Notes: generated from the sequence alone by a model not told the origin. A stretch of DNA of 64,000 bases from an uncultured Lachnospiraceae bacterium (GCA_910579645.1 CAJTVK010000004.1:1-64000), one strand, 5' to 3'. Counted from the stretch's first letter, positions 42,647 through 51,689 are shown. Numbers and translations: made by a program.

Positions 42647-44275
42647 ATGCTGAATAAGAAAGTGCTATTAAATACATTTGGTGCAAAAATTGCCCCATAT
42701 GGTTTTAAGTATGCCGGCTATGAATATTACCAGTGGTCATTTATACGGACGGTGGACGGGGAAGAGCAGCGTATCCGGATACAGAGGGACATACATGGCT
42801 ATCCTTCCTTTACTATGGAACTGCCGAGAGGGTTAGGGGAGGAACAGGGGTTGGGTGACTTCTACAACCATTACTATGATGATGACGAAGGGCTGGAGGA
42901 TCTGCTGAACCTGATAGGGGATCATTTTGTCAGGCGGGTAATCCCGGAACTGGAAAAGCCAAAGCCAGAGGAGAAGAAGTATGAGAAGATAGTCACGCAG
43001 GAGATGCAAGACCTGCTATGGGGCAGGAGAGAAGAACTGGCCAGGCAGTTCATGGAACGAAACGGCTTGGACTGGGAATGTGGGACGGATGCAGTGATGG
43101 GGAAGCTATTGCAGGAAGCAGAGCAGGTGAAAGGGAAAAAGTTCCGTGGTCTGGAAGAGAAACTGACGGAACTGGCTGCAATATATGGGGAATTGCTGAT
43201 CCATACAATTGGTGGGGGATGGATAAGGAAAGAAGAATGGGATAATGGGGATGTAGAGGAAACTGTAGTGGGAAATTTCGTGTTCGGAAGTTATACAGTC
43301 CCCCCTTTAGATTTTATTTACTATAGTTGGATAGGCAGCGGAATGGATATATTAATGTGCTATATGTCTTATTTGTTTAAATATAGGGAGTGGGTTGCCA
43401 TGCAGAGGGATGAGTATGGTGACAGCTGGCAGCCCCCAAAGGGGACAGAGGTAGCAGGGGAAAGTCTGTTGGATGGGAAGGCGGTGGAGGAAACCATAGG
43501 GAGGAAGATGGAGAACTTTGGGTTTGTGTGTCAGGGAGAGAGTCCCCTTGGCTGGGTGCTGTCCAGGCAGCAGGGGGAGATAAGGGAAACCATACAGGTC
43601 AGAGCGGACGAATGGGGTCGCAGGGCATTCTTTGCCATACACAGCCTGCCGGGCGGACGAGCCGGGATGTACAGATACCGGGAGTTCTGTTCTTATGAGG
43701 ACGAAGGGGATATGTATAGGCAGTTGGAGCGCATCGGGGGGAGGATGCGGGAGGCGCTGCGTCAGGACAGGAGGAAGGAGATGGCATGGAAGATGCCCAG
43801 TTTCCGTTACCATATGGAGGACGGGGACAGTGAATTGTTCCGTGAGGTGAGGGAGAAACTGACAAGAAAGTTCCGCAGGGATAATGGACTACAAGAAGAA
43901 TCCGGGGAGGATGAGATTCTGGCATGCTTGGCTAAAGGGTTGGATGCGATAAGGGGCAGGTCATATAGGGAGTGCAGGGAAGCGCTGTTCGGCATGGCGG
44001 GAGTCTACGGGGACTTAATCATAAGGGAGATTGGTGGCCATTGGCAGGAATATGAGGATTGGAGACTGCATCAGTATCCTCCGCGGTTGGTTGACTTGCC
44101 TGAAGTCAGCATCGATGGAATCGGACGTTTAAACCTGCCTATGGTAATGGTACGCTATTGGGAATGGGAAGGGGGCAGGACGATGCTGCGGGCATATAGG
44201 GAAGCCAAGTGGCAGTATGAGAAGTGGAAGGAATTTTGTAAGCTAGGCGGTTTGGAGACAGGGGAGGGGAAGTGA
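42647..44275 (+). CDS. Uncharacterised duplicated-domain protein, copy 2 (TFGAKIAPYGF family)
   Basis: A 542-residue near-copy of the protein at 40944-42572, nearly identical along most of its length, with small clusters of changes around residues 180-230. The DNA is also highly similar, so the duplication is recent or kept alike by gene conversion. The start at 42647 (ATG with AGGAG eight bases before) is chosen over the TTG at 42641 and matches the family start MLNKKVLL. Role unknown as for copy 1. Confidence 0.7.
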   Translation: MLNKKVLLNTFGAKIAPYGFKYAGYEYYQWSFIRTVDGEEQRIRIQRDIHGYPSFTMELPRGLGEEQGLGDFYNHYYDDDEGLEDLLNLIGDHFVRRVIPELEKPKPEEKKYEKIVTQEMQDLLWGRREELARQFMERNGLDWECGTDAVMGKLLQEAEQVKGKKFRGLEEKLTELAAIYGELLIHTIGGGWIRKEEWDNGDVEETVVGNFVFGSYTVPPLDFIYYSWIGSGMDILMCYMSYLFKYREWVAMQRDEYGDSWQPPKGTEVAGESLLDGKAVEETIGRKMENFGFVCQGESPLGWVLSRQQGEIRETIQVRADEWGRRAFFAIHSLPGGRAGMYRYREFCSYEDEGDMYRQLERIGGRMREALRQDRRKEMAWKMPSFRYHMEDGDSELFREVREKLTRKFRRDNGLQEESGEDEILACLAKGLDAIRGRSYRECREALFGMAGVYGDLIIREIGGHWQEYEDWRLHQYPPRLVDLPEVSIDGIGRLNLPMVMVRYWEWEGGRTMLRAYREAKWQYEKWKEFCKLGGLETGEGK

Positions 44276-44281
44276 AACAGT

Positions 44282-44377
44282 ATGAAGTATGAAAAAATAG
44301 TGAAGAAGATTATGGATGCGGAATTTGATAAGTTGGAGTTTATTGAAGGAGAGATGAAAAGGGAGGAATATAACTGA
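44282..44377 (+). other. Short frame, likely gene remnant
   Basis: A 31-residue frame (starts MKYEKIVKK, ends KREEYN) six bases after copy 2. It lacks a good ribosome binding site. It may be a leftover of a deleted gene in the spacer before the spike-tailed gene. Confidence 0.2.
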
Positions 44378-44423
44378 GGGGGTTTTTAGATAAATGGAAG
44401 ACGGGAAAAATGGTGGGAGATAG

Positions 44424-44447
44424 TATTGGAAGGAATATGAAAGGGAA
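44424..44447 (+). repeat. 24-base leader repeat, copy 2
   Basis: Matches 35724-35747 in 22 of 24 bases. It lies 34 bases before the spike-tailed gene, so that gene carries a leader like that of the Rhs1 gene. Confidence 0.5.
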
Positions 44448-44480
44448 TCGGAATATTATGAGTATGGAGGAGGTAAAGTT

Positions 44481-46025
44481 TTGCTGACGAAGAAAGTGCT
44501 GATGAATACATTCGGGGCGAAAATTGCGCCATACGGATTTCATTACAATGGATTTCAGGCTCACCGATGGTCTTTTTCCAGAACGATAAACGAAGAAGAA
44601 CAGTATGTTGTAGTGCAGAGAGACATACATGGCGGCACAAGTTTTAAGTTGGAATTGCCAAGAGGGCTTAATGAAAATGAAAATTTAGCAGATTTGACAT
44701 ACCATTGCTATGAGGATGATGAGGAATTGGAGAGTCTGCTCAATCTTCTGGGTGATCATTTTGTCGTGCGGGTTCTTCCTGAACTGGCGAAGCCAAAGGA
44801 ACGTTTGCCGGAATATGTCATTACGGACGAGATGTATCTGTGGATGGAAAATGAAAAGGAAAAGCTGGCAGAGCAGTTTATGCAGCGTTATGGGTTGGAC
44901 TGGGAAAGCAGTATGGATGAAGTATTGGGGAAAGTTTTGTCTGAAGTGGAACAGATGAGAGGAAAGGGTTTTCATGGGCAGAAAAGGAAGTTAGTGGAAC
45001 TTGCTTCGGTGTTGGGGGAAGTTTTTATACGCACGATTGGCGGGGAATGGATGTGGAAACCGGTTCGGAGACAAGAAGAAATAATAATAGGGAACGTTTT
45101 ATTTACAGAAGCTGCGATAAGGCCATTGATAGTGGTCTGCGATGGGTGGAGAGAAGGGGCCGTAAGCGTTATGGAATATTATATGGCCTATTTGTCAGAT
45201 TATAGGGTGTGGGTTGCAGAACAGCGGGATGAATATGGAAGTGAGTGGCAGCCGCCTCAGACAGTAGAAAGGGTAAATGAAAGTCTGCTTCATGGAAGGG
45301 CAGTGGAGAAGACTATCGGGAAAAAGATGGTGGGGGCAGGGTTTGTGTATCGCGGAGAAAAGAATCAGGGATGGGTTTTGGAAAAGGTAAACGGGGGAAA
45401 AAGGGAGACGATAGAAGTCAGGGAGGATGCGTGGGGAAGAAAAGCTTTTTTTGCCATACACAGCATAACTGGGGGCGGTGTTGCGATGTATAGATATCGT
45501 GAATTCTGTTTTTACCGTGATGAGTTGGACATGCGTTTGCAGCTAAACCGCGTGGGAGACAGGATGAGGGAAGCATTTCGCGAAAACAGAAGACAAGCGG
45601 CTGTCAGAAAGCTGCCTAATTTTCGCTATCATCTGACAGAGGAAGATGAAGAAAGATTTCGCATGGAGGAGGGACAGGCATTTGTGGTCAGTTCTGTCCA
45701 TATGGATACGGAAAGCACCGACCGGAAAGAACCGAATCATAAAATATGGAAGAGCAAGTATCAGAAGGAAGTACGTTTTACGCCTGACTCGATTGTGCTG
45801 ACGAATAACAAAGGGACAAGGATAGAACTGACGGATAAGGAAGGGATTCATATGATAAGCGAGCATTCCGTTGTGTTGGAGGCGGCAGAGGATTTGACCA
45901 TTTCCAGTCAGTCAGGTTCCTTGATGGTGGCAGGGACTTCTTCGGTCAGCCTGCAGCAGAAAAAGACAAGCATTCAGTTAAAAAAAGGTATTTCCTTTAC
46001 CGGCGGGGAACTGAAAGTGCAGTAA
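44481..46025 (+). CDS. TFGAKIAPYGF-family protein fused to a VgrG-like spike tail
   Basis: A 514-residue chimera. Residues 1 to about 390 align with the two paralogues upstream, including the second module (GGKRETIEVREDAWGRKAFF). Where the paralogues carry the final helical quarter, this protein has about 95 residues of short beta repeats: RFTPDSIVLTNNKGTRIEL, DKEGIHMISEHSVVLEAAED, and the end SIQLKKGISFTGGELKVQ. That pattern is the triple-beta-helix tail of gp5/VgrG spikes. It begins with TTG at 44481, with GGAGGAGG eight bases before and the family start MLTKKVL. Such a spike tail would bind a PAAR-like cap such as the N-termini of the two Rhs proteins. Function of the front part is not known. 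Confidence 0.65.
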   Translation: MLTKKVLMNTFGAKIAPYGFHYNGFQAHRWSFSRTINEEEQYVVVQRDIHGGTSFKLELPRGLNENENLADLTYHCYEDDEELESLLNLLGDHFVVRVLPELAKPKERLPEYVITDEMYLWMENEKEKLAEQFMQRYGLDWESSMDEVLGKVLSEVEQMRGKGFHGQKRKLVELASVLGEVFIRTIGGEWMWKPVRRQEEIIIGNVLFTEAAIRPLIVVCDGWREGAVSVMEYYMAYLSDYRVWVAEQRDEYGSEWQPPQTVERVNESLLHGRAVEKTIGKKMVGAGFVYRGEKNQGWVLEKVNGGKRETIEVREDAWGRKAFFAIHSITGGGVAMYRYREFCFYRDELDMRLQLNRVGDRMREAFRENRRQAAVRKLPNFRYHLTEEDEERFRMEEGQAFVVSSVHMDTESTDRKEPNHKIWKSKYQKEVRFTPDSIVLTNNKGTRIELTDKEGIHMISEHSVVLEAAEDLTISSQSGSLMVAGTSSVSLQQKKTSIQLKKGISFTGGELKVQ

Positions 46026-46112
46026 ATAATAATGTCATGAACTTATGCCGCATTCCTGAAGCAGGCTGCAGCTTAAGTGAATGGCATTGAGTAAAAGAAA
46101 GGCAGATAAACA

Positions 46113-46718
46113 ATGGAAGACAGGAAAGACCGGCGGGAGGAACTGGCTGATGCGGCGGAGGGGATGCAGAGGGAGCTGTTTGCGGGCCGTGTAGGGGAAT
46201 TGAAAGCGGAGTATAGAAAGGAAGAGCGGCGTGCATCCGTAAAGCAGGCGTTTGCGGATGTGCTGCGCCTCTGGGACGGGGAGGGTGGCCGAAAAGCAGG
46301 GAGTCTTGGCATCTGCTATTTGTTCAGCGGCATGGCAATGAGGACTTATGAGTTCCGTCTGGCATTATATGGCGAGGACTTTTATCTGGACGGATATCCG
46401 GCTGTCCGTCGATGGAAGCCGCCCTGTTTCTTTGAAATGTTCGAAGAGGATATGGCCGTAATAATGAAAAAGCTGAGAAAAGTTTATCCGAGAATTTATG
46501 TGTACGAAGAGGATGCTGTCCGGCGGCGGTGCGTGGAATACTATCTTGCCGCCGTCCGGCAGCTATGTGAAGATATGGCGGAAGAAATAGTTTGCATGGA
46601 AGAATTCCTTGGAATGGAGAAAACGGATAATTTTTTCATTTTCTTCGGTGCATATAGGGGGGAAGGGGATATATTGTATTGTGTCTCGAAGGACGGGATC
46701 GGCTGCGGGGGATTGTAA
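46113..46718 (+). CDS. Hypothetical protein of the Rhs locus
   Basis: A 201-residue charged cytoplasmic protein that I do not recognise. Visible features: acidic/basic helical N-terminus (ELADAAEGMQRELFAGRV), a hydrophobic core segment (SLGICYLFSGMAMRTYEFRL), and an Asp/Glu-rich middle. There is no signal peptide. The ribosome binding site is weak (GAAAGG). It lies between the spike-tailed gene and a small protein gene, in the same direction, and is probably part of the locus. It could be a cargo chaperone/adaptor or immunity protein; nothing in it decides between these. Confidence 0.55.
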   Translation: MEDRKDRREELADAAEGMQRELFAGRVGELKAEYRKEERRASVKQAFADVLRLWDGEGGRKAGSLGICYLFSGMAMRTYEFRLALYGEDFYLDGYPAVRRWKPPCFFEMFEEDMAVIMKKLRKVYPRIYVYEEDAVRRRCVEYYLAAVRQLCEDMAEEIVCMEEFLGMEKTDNFFIFFGAYRGEGDILYCVSKDGIGCGGL

Positions 46719-46742
46719 TGGGGTCATGAAGCAAGGGGGTAT

Positions 46743-46812
46743 TTATTACCGTGAGCAATGAGCCAAGTGATTGCTTGCAAGCATTTGTCGACTGCCGCGA
46801 GGGTAAAATACC
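46743..46812. repeat. Dispersed extragenic element, copy B
   Basis: The blocks TTTATT, GCAATGAGCC and GACTGCCGCGAGGGT occur in the same order as in 19092-19166. The middle differs but has an internal inverted pair (TGCTTGCAAGCA, 46772-46783). It lies in the spacer after the 46113 gene. Confidence 0.5.
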
Positions 46813-46815
46813 CCG

Positions 46816-46877
46816 CCCCTTGGGGTATTTCAAGTTTGATGCTCAGCCCCTTGGGGCACTTCAAATTTGATGCCCCG
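46816..46877 (+). repeat. Two 31-base tandem repeat units
   Basis: Each unit starts with the palindrome CCCCTTGGGG (46816-46825 and 46847-46856) and continues with TTCAAGTTTGATGC or TTCAAATTTGATGC. The period is 31 bases. No function is evident. Confidence 0.6.
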
Positions 46878-46929
46878 ATGATTGCGGTGAGGTATTTGAC
46901 TTTGTGTGCGGAAGGGAAAGGAGAAGGAT

Positions 46930-47394
46930 ATGGAAAATGGAAGAGAATATTATGTGCTTACGGCTCAGAACGGAAATCCCATTCCCCGGGTGGTGAACTG
47001 GTATGGGAAATTGGATGTAAGGAAGCTGAACAGGAAGGATTACCGGGAACTGCCGGTGCATATTCTTTTGGATATGGAAACGGGCAGGGATGTGGTTTAT
47101 CCGGATATACTGACTGACCCGATATTGTTGGTGTCCAGGGAAATGATGCAGGTCATTAAGCGGTATGACGATGATATGCCGTTTCTGTTTGCGGCATTGT
47201 TTGATACGGTACGGGAAGAGAGCGTGGTATATTTCTGCCCCATACTGCCGGAGGGAGAAGAGGCGGAAGAAAGAGGGGCATCCATATACCGCCTGCGGAC
47301 GGTTCGGGGCAGCGAACTGCGGATACGGCTGGATCTGGCGGAAAGCCTGCTGTGCCGGGGGGCGGTTGGGATAGGGTTGACAGCGATTCGGTAA
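46930..47394 (+). CDS. Hypothetical protein, possibly immunity-like
   Basis: A 154-residue soluble protein with alternating strands and helices (YYVLTAQNGNPIPRVVNWYG, then LPVHILLDMETGRDVVYPDI). It recalls DUF1629/Imm11-type proteins with their 'LLVSREMMQVIKRY' stretch, but this is only a faint likeness. GGAGAAGGAT precedes the ATG. It is followed at once by three exported paralogues. An antitoxin or immunity role is a guess from position. Confidence 0.5.
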   Translation: MENGREYYVLTAQNGNPIPRVVNWYGKLDVRKLNRKDYRELPVHILLDMETGRDVVYPDILTDPILLVSREMMQVIKRYDDDMPFLFAALFDTVREESVVYFCPILPEGEEAEERGASIYRLRTVRGSELRIRLDLAESLLCRGAVGIGLTAIR

Positions 47395-47404
47395 GGAGCG
47401 GCAA

Positions 47405-48364
47405 ATGCAAAAACTATTGCGGTGTATGTGGGGGATATTTGGAATTATTTATGTTTGTGCATTTCTTACTGTTGGAAAAGGTTTAAACGGAGTAAAAGAT
47501 ACGGAAAACAGAAGCAGGGATGAAATCAATTTAGAAGGGGAGTGGAAGGTAACGGATTATTTGGCGAGCAGCAGGAGAGTGTCGAATACAAGCTTTTATC
47601 AGCAGTATTTTGGGAGAAGTATTGCGATAAGGGATAACAGGATTTTGAAAAGCTATGGCAGTTGGCCGGATGAATTGGAGGAAGTGGTTTCGCAATACCG
47701 TAGTGTCAGCATAGATTCGGTAAGCAGTGAAGCATATGGGAATGAATTTCAGATGGGAGAAAGGTGGTTTGAAAAATATTCGGGACAAAATATGATTGTT
47801 GTGACCTATAACAGCCCTATGGAATGGGGTGGCAAATTGATATTTTTTGTTACGGAAGCAGGGGAGGTATTATGTTGGTATGACGGTGATATTTTTTATA
47901 TGGAACGATATAAGGAAGCGGTAACGGATTTGAGGGTAAAACAACTATATGGGGAATGGGTGGTAAAAAGACTGGTTTCCTATCAAGATGGGTGGACGGG
48001 AAGAAATAATCTTTGGCCAAATGTATCATATAAGGAAGAGAACGGTGGTTTTTTTTATCCTGAAAATTATATAGGGGATGTGGTGCATATTGCAAAAAAT
48101 AGTATAGAAATATATGAAAAAGATAGATTGTTAGATAGTATTCGGGTAAACGGGTATGATTTTTGTATAGAGGATAAATACGATTATCAGAATAAAAGGA
48201 AAATTCATGATGGATTGGGGCTGACAAATGAAAGGATTTTAGTATTCAAAGGAAAAAAAACGGTGGAAAATAGTATTATTTTGGATGAAGAAATAATAAT
48301 TGTCAGTGAGTCTGAGGTTATTATTAAGATATATCAAGGGTGGTATCTTATGGAAAAGAGATGA
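47405..48364 (+). CDS. Exported two-repeat protein, paralogue 1 of 3
   Basis: A 319-residue protein with an N-terminal signal or anchor helix (LRCMWGIFGIIYVCAFLTVG). The outer part has two related lipocalin-like repeats: LEGEWKVTDYLAS near residue 42 and LYGEWVVKRLVSYQD near residue 183, and it ends with SEVIIKIYQGWYLMEKR. The same plan is seen in the next two genes, so the three arose by duplication. I do not recognise a named family. Exported tandem paralogues next to toxin genes suggest immunity proteins at the cell surface. AAGGAG lies just before the ATG. Confidence 0.6.
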   Translation: MQKLLRCMWGIFGIIYVCAFLTVGKGLNGVKDTENRSRDEINLEGEWKVTDYLASSRRVSNTSFYQQYFGRSIAIRDNRILKSYGSWPDELEEVVSQYRSVSIDSVSSEAYGNEFQMGERWFEKYSGQNMIVVTYNSPMEWGGKLIFFVTEAGEVLCWYDGDIFYMERYKEAVTDLRVKQLYGEWVVKRLVSYQDGWTGRNNLWPNVSYKEENGGFFYPENYIGDVVHIAKNSIEIYEKDRLLDSIRVNGYDFCIEDKYDYQNKRKIHDGLGLTNERILVFKGKKTVENSIILDEEIIIVSESEVIIKIYQGWYLMEKR

Positions 48365-48378
48365 GGGAAAGAAAACAG

Positions 48379-49329
48379 ATGAAAAAAAGAGCGGAAGAAA
48401 AATTGTTTTTATTAGGATTAATAGGTGCTTTCATATTTCTTATGGCGTGCAATAGGGTAAGTCGGGAACAAAATTCGGAAGACAAATGGAATATTGACTT
48501 AGAAGGGCAATGGAAAGTTACGGATTATCTGGCAGGCCATAATCTGAAAGTGTCATATGATTTTTACGAGCATTTCTTGGGAAGGAGTATTATTATAGAG
48601 CCGAATAGGATTATTAAAAGTTTTGGCTATTGGTGGAATGAATTGAATGATGTGACTGCACAATACCGTAATGTGGAAGTGGAAATCATGGATGGTGAGG
48701 TGTATGGGAACGGACTTGGAGAGGAATGGCATAAAAAATATGATGGCCAAGATATTGCCGTTGTTACATTTGATATGCCGGAATCCAGTAATGGTTTCAG
48801 TAAGTCATCTTTTGTGGTAACAAGAGGGGGAGAAGTATTGTGTTGGTATTTAGGCAATATTTATTATATGGAGCGGTATAAGGAGGCTGTGACAGGTCTG
48901 AAGGAAGAACAGATATATGGACAATGGCAGGTAAAAAGACTGGTTTCGTATCAGGATAGTTGGAAAGGCAGGAATGGCCTGATAGATGGAAAAATATATG
49001 AGGAAGATGAGGGTGGGGATTTTTATCCGGAAAGTTATTTGGGGGATATGGTAAACATCAGTAAAAAAAGCATGGAAATATATGAAGGCAGCAGATTGTT
49101 AGAAAGCATTGAAATAAACGGATATGATTCCGGTACAGTTGACAAATATAATTATCAGAATGAGAAGAAAATTCATGATGAATTAGGAATCATTAATGAT
49201 GTGATACAGATTTTTAAAGGAAATGTGTCAAAATCCCAAAGTTCCATATTGGATGGGGAAATAGTAGTTATTAATGAATCGGAAGTGATTATCAAGATAT
49301 ATCAGGGGTGGTACTTGTTGGAAAGATGA
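48379..49329 (+). CDS. Exported two-repeat lipoprotein, paralogue 2 of 3
   Basis: A 316-residue predicted lipoprotein. The signal peptide ends with a lipobox, FLMAC (Cys 24). Repeats start LEGQWKVTDYLAG and IYGQWQVKRLVSYQD, and it ends SEVIIKIYQGWYLLER. The ATG at 48379 gives a normal signal peptide; the ATG at 48361 overlaps the previous stop and is an alternative. It is closer to paralogue 3 than to paralogue 1 (SIIIEPNRIIKSFGYW is shared). Confidence 0.6.
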   Translation: MKKRAEEKLFLLGLIGAFIFLMACNRVSREQNSEDKWNIDLEGQWKVTDYLAGHNLKVSYDFYEHFLGRSIIIEPNRIIKSFGYWWNELNDVTAQYRNVEVEIMDGEVYGNGLGEEWHKKYDGQDIAVVTFDMPESSNGFSKSSFVVTRGGEVLCWYLGNIYYMERYKEAVTGLKEEQIYGQWQVKRLVSYQDSWKGRNGLIDGKIYEEDEGGDFYPESYLGDMVNISKKSMEIYEGSRLLESIEINGYDSGTVDKYNYQNEKKIHDELGIINDVIQIFKGNVSKSQSSILDGEIVVINESEVIIKIYQGWYLLER

Positions 49330-49342
49330 AAAGGGGTTTGCA

Positions 49343-50338
49343 ATGGCAAGAGGAAGAATAAGAAATGCTGTAATTTTAATGTTGTGTTTTATATTTCTGA
49401 TGAAACCTATCAATGTAATGAGTGAAGAGGGAAAAGAGGGTATATTGGGGGAAAGGGAGTATTCGGATTTGGAATATAAAGCGGAGGAACGCGATGAGGA
49501 AAGAGGATGGGATATTGATTTAGAAGGAAAATGGAAAGTGACGGAATATTTGACAGGATATCAGATGACTGTATCCTATGACTTCTATGAGCACTTTTTA
49601 GGGAGAAGTATTATTATAGAACCTAATAAAATTATTAAAAGTTTTGGCTATTGGTGGGACAAGTTAGAAGATGTGGTTTTTCAATACCGGAGTATGGAAG
49701 TGGAAGTGATAAATGGCGGACAGTACGGAGGCAAATTAGGAGAAGGGTGGCATCAGAGATATGAGGATCAGGACGTTGCGGTTATTACATTTGACGGTTC
49801 CGGTAAATCGACTTTTGTAGTGACAGAAAAGGGGGAAACGCTATGCTGGTATTTAGGAGATATTTATTATATGGAACGATATAAGGGGGCTGTGACAGAT
49901 TTAAAGGAAGAGCAGATATATGGGCAATGGGAAGTGAAAAGACTGGTTTCTTATCAAGATGGGTGGAAAGGCAGGAATGATTTGCTGTATGGCAAGACAT
50001 ACAAAGAAGAAGAGGGTGCTTATTTTTACCCTGAAAGCTATTTGGGCGATATGGTGATTATCAGAAAACAGAGTATGGAAATATACGATGGCAATCGTTT
50101 ATTGGATTGCCTTGAGATAAGCGGATATGATTCTGTGATGGCAGATAAGTATGATTATCAGAATGAGAAAAGGATTCATGATGAACTGGGAATTACGAAT
50201 GATGAGATACAAGTATTTAAGGGAAAGACATCGGAATCGAAAAGCGAAATTTTGGATGGGGAAATAGTGGCGGTGAGTGAATCGGAAGTAATTATCAAGA
50301 TATATCAAGGTTGGTATCTTTTGGAGAAACAACAGTAA
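49343..50338 (+). CDS. Exported two-repeat protein, paralogue 3 of 3
   Basis: A 331-residue protein with a signal or anchor helix (NAVILMLCFIFLMKPINVM), an acidic spacer, then the same two repeats (LEGKWKVTEYLTG and IYGQWEVKRLVSYQD) and the C-terminal SEVIIKIYQGWYLLEKQ. The three genes differ most in the N-terminus and in the linker, least at the repeat starts and the end. No lipobox is seen here, so it may stay anchored by its helix or be released. Confidence 0.6.
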   Translation: MARGRIRNAVILMLCFIFLMKPINVMSEEGKEGILGEREYSDLEYKAEERDEERGWDIDLEGKWKVTEYLTGYQMTVSYDFYEHFLGRSIIIEPNKIIKSFGYWWDKLEDVVFQYRSMEVEVINGGQYGGKLGEGWHQRYEDQDVAVITFDGSGKSTFVVTEKGETLCWYLGDIYYMERYKGAVTDLKEEQIYGQWEVKRLVSYQDGWKGRNDLLYGKTYKEEEGAYFYPESYLGDMVIIRKQSMEIYDGNRLLDCLEISGYDSVMADKYDYQNEKRIHDELGITNDEIQVFKGKTSESKSEILDGEIVAVSESEVIIKIYQGWYLLEKQQ

Positions 50339-50374
50339 TCATAAAAGAGAGTACATGTAAAGGAGGAAGAGCAA

Positions 50375-51689
50375 ATGAAAGAGCAACAGGAAGGCTCTAA
50401 GTCATCGGTGCTGGAGTATCCGTTTGATTATGAACGTTACATAGCCAGGCAGCTCCGTGAAATTGATGATTTGGAGGAGAGGAGATTTGCTAAGAAAGTT
50501 CTTGTAGAAGGGTTGGGGGCGGTAATCGGGCAGACGGAGCGGAAATATCGGGAATTGGAAAGGCGGATTTACCAAGAAATGGAGATTCCGGGAAGCCGGT
50601 ACGGAGTGGTGTCTACAGTAATACGTCGGGAACATTATGATCCAATGAACGGAACGCTTTTTCCCGTTATCCTTTCGGACTTGCATCCCGAGGAAAACGG
50701 GGAAGCTTTGTCTGCGGAAGACTGTTTTTATGCCGGCACGCTTTTTCTGGAGGCGGATAACGGCGTTTGCGCAGCATTTGAAACGGAGAAGCGGTTTACG
50801 GGGACGGTTGGCAAGGAGGGCCGGGAAGCTGTTTTCCATGTGCGGCGAGCCGTGAGGTATCGGGATGCCATGGAATGGCTGTATCGGATTTTCCTGGACA
50901 ACCATGTGCCTTGGACGACTGTGAATACGGGATATTTGGATAAATTTTATGATATATATGCGGAAAGACAAGGACTGCCGGAAGAGTATGCGGAGAAAAG
51001 CTTTGTGGCTGATGCGGATATCCGTTTCGGAAAATATGGAGAAATGGTACATTTGGATTTTATGCCGCTCTGGAATATAGAATCGGTTACTTTTGACAGC
51101 ATGGATTTCATGGTTCCGTGTATTGACGGAATTTATTATGAGCATGAATTTCATCTTGAAGGGGGGGAGGGGGGAGGACGGCTATCTGATACAGTCCCGG
51201 GAAGAAATATTGGAAATCCGCCATGAAGAGGAACGGATAGTGCTCCGTTCGACAGAGGAATCTTTTCAGAAATGGACTGCTTTGCGGATGGTTCAGGGGG
51301 AGGCGGTGCGTTCTTTGGATTATGACCAGCCGTTTCTGTCAAATCGGAGGAAGGATTCCTTTATCCGCAGATATGCCAATGGGGCGGGTACATATCTGCT
51401 GACAAAGGCGGATTTGTTCCGGCGGATAATGGAAATGGATATTGAAGAATACATAGAAGCAGCGGATTACGGAATATTGGAGGATGGAGCGGCATATCCG
51501 GCACAGGAAGGCATGAATTGGTTTGTGCGGGATGAATTGTTTCCGATGGATGGGAGGAAGGTGCTGCTTCTGAAATTCAGGACGAAGGAAAGCGGGCACT
51601 ATCTGAATGACAGCATGGTACGTTTTGTTGTATCACAGATACAGATGGATGTCAGTGAGTATAGGTGTGTGGGGATTATTGTCGGGTAG
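50375..51689 (+). pseudogene. Frameshifted locus protein (poly-G tract), about 440 residues if joined
   Basis: The first frame (50375-51226) runs MKEQQEGS to HEFHLEGG and then hits G7-A-G6 at 51161-51174; reading continues out of frame to a stop at 51226. The second frame (open from 51093) continues sensibly as EDGYLIQSREEILEI to the end at 51689. Removing one G from the tract joins them. So this is an interrupted gene, a phase-variable gene, a programmed frameshift or a sequencing error. The product is cytoplasmic with a helical N-terminus (LREIDDLEERRFAKKVLVEG) and I do not recognise it. It sits among the locus genes, and a baseplate or adaptor role is possible but unproven. Confidence 0.65.
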
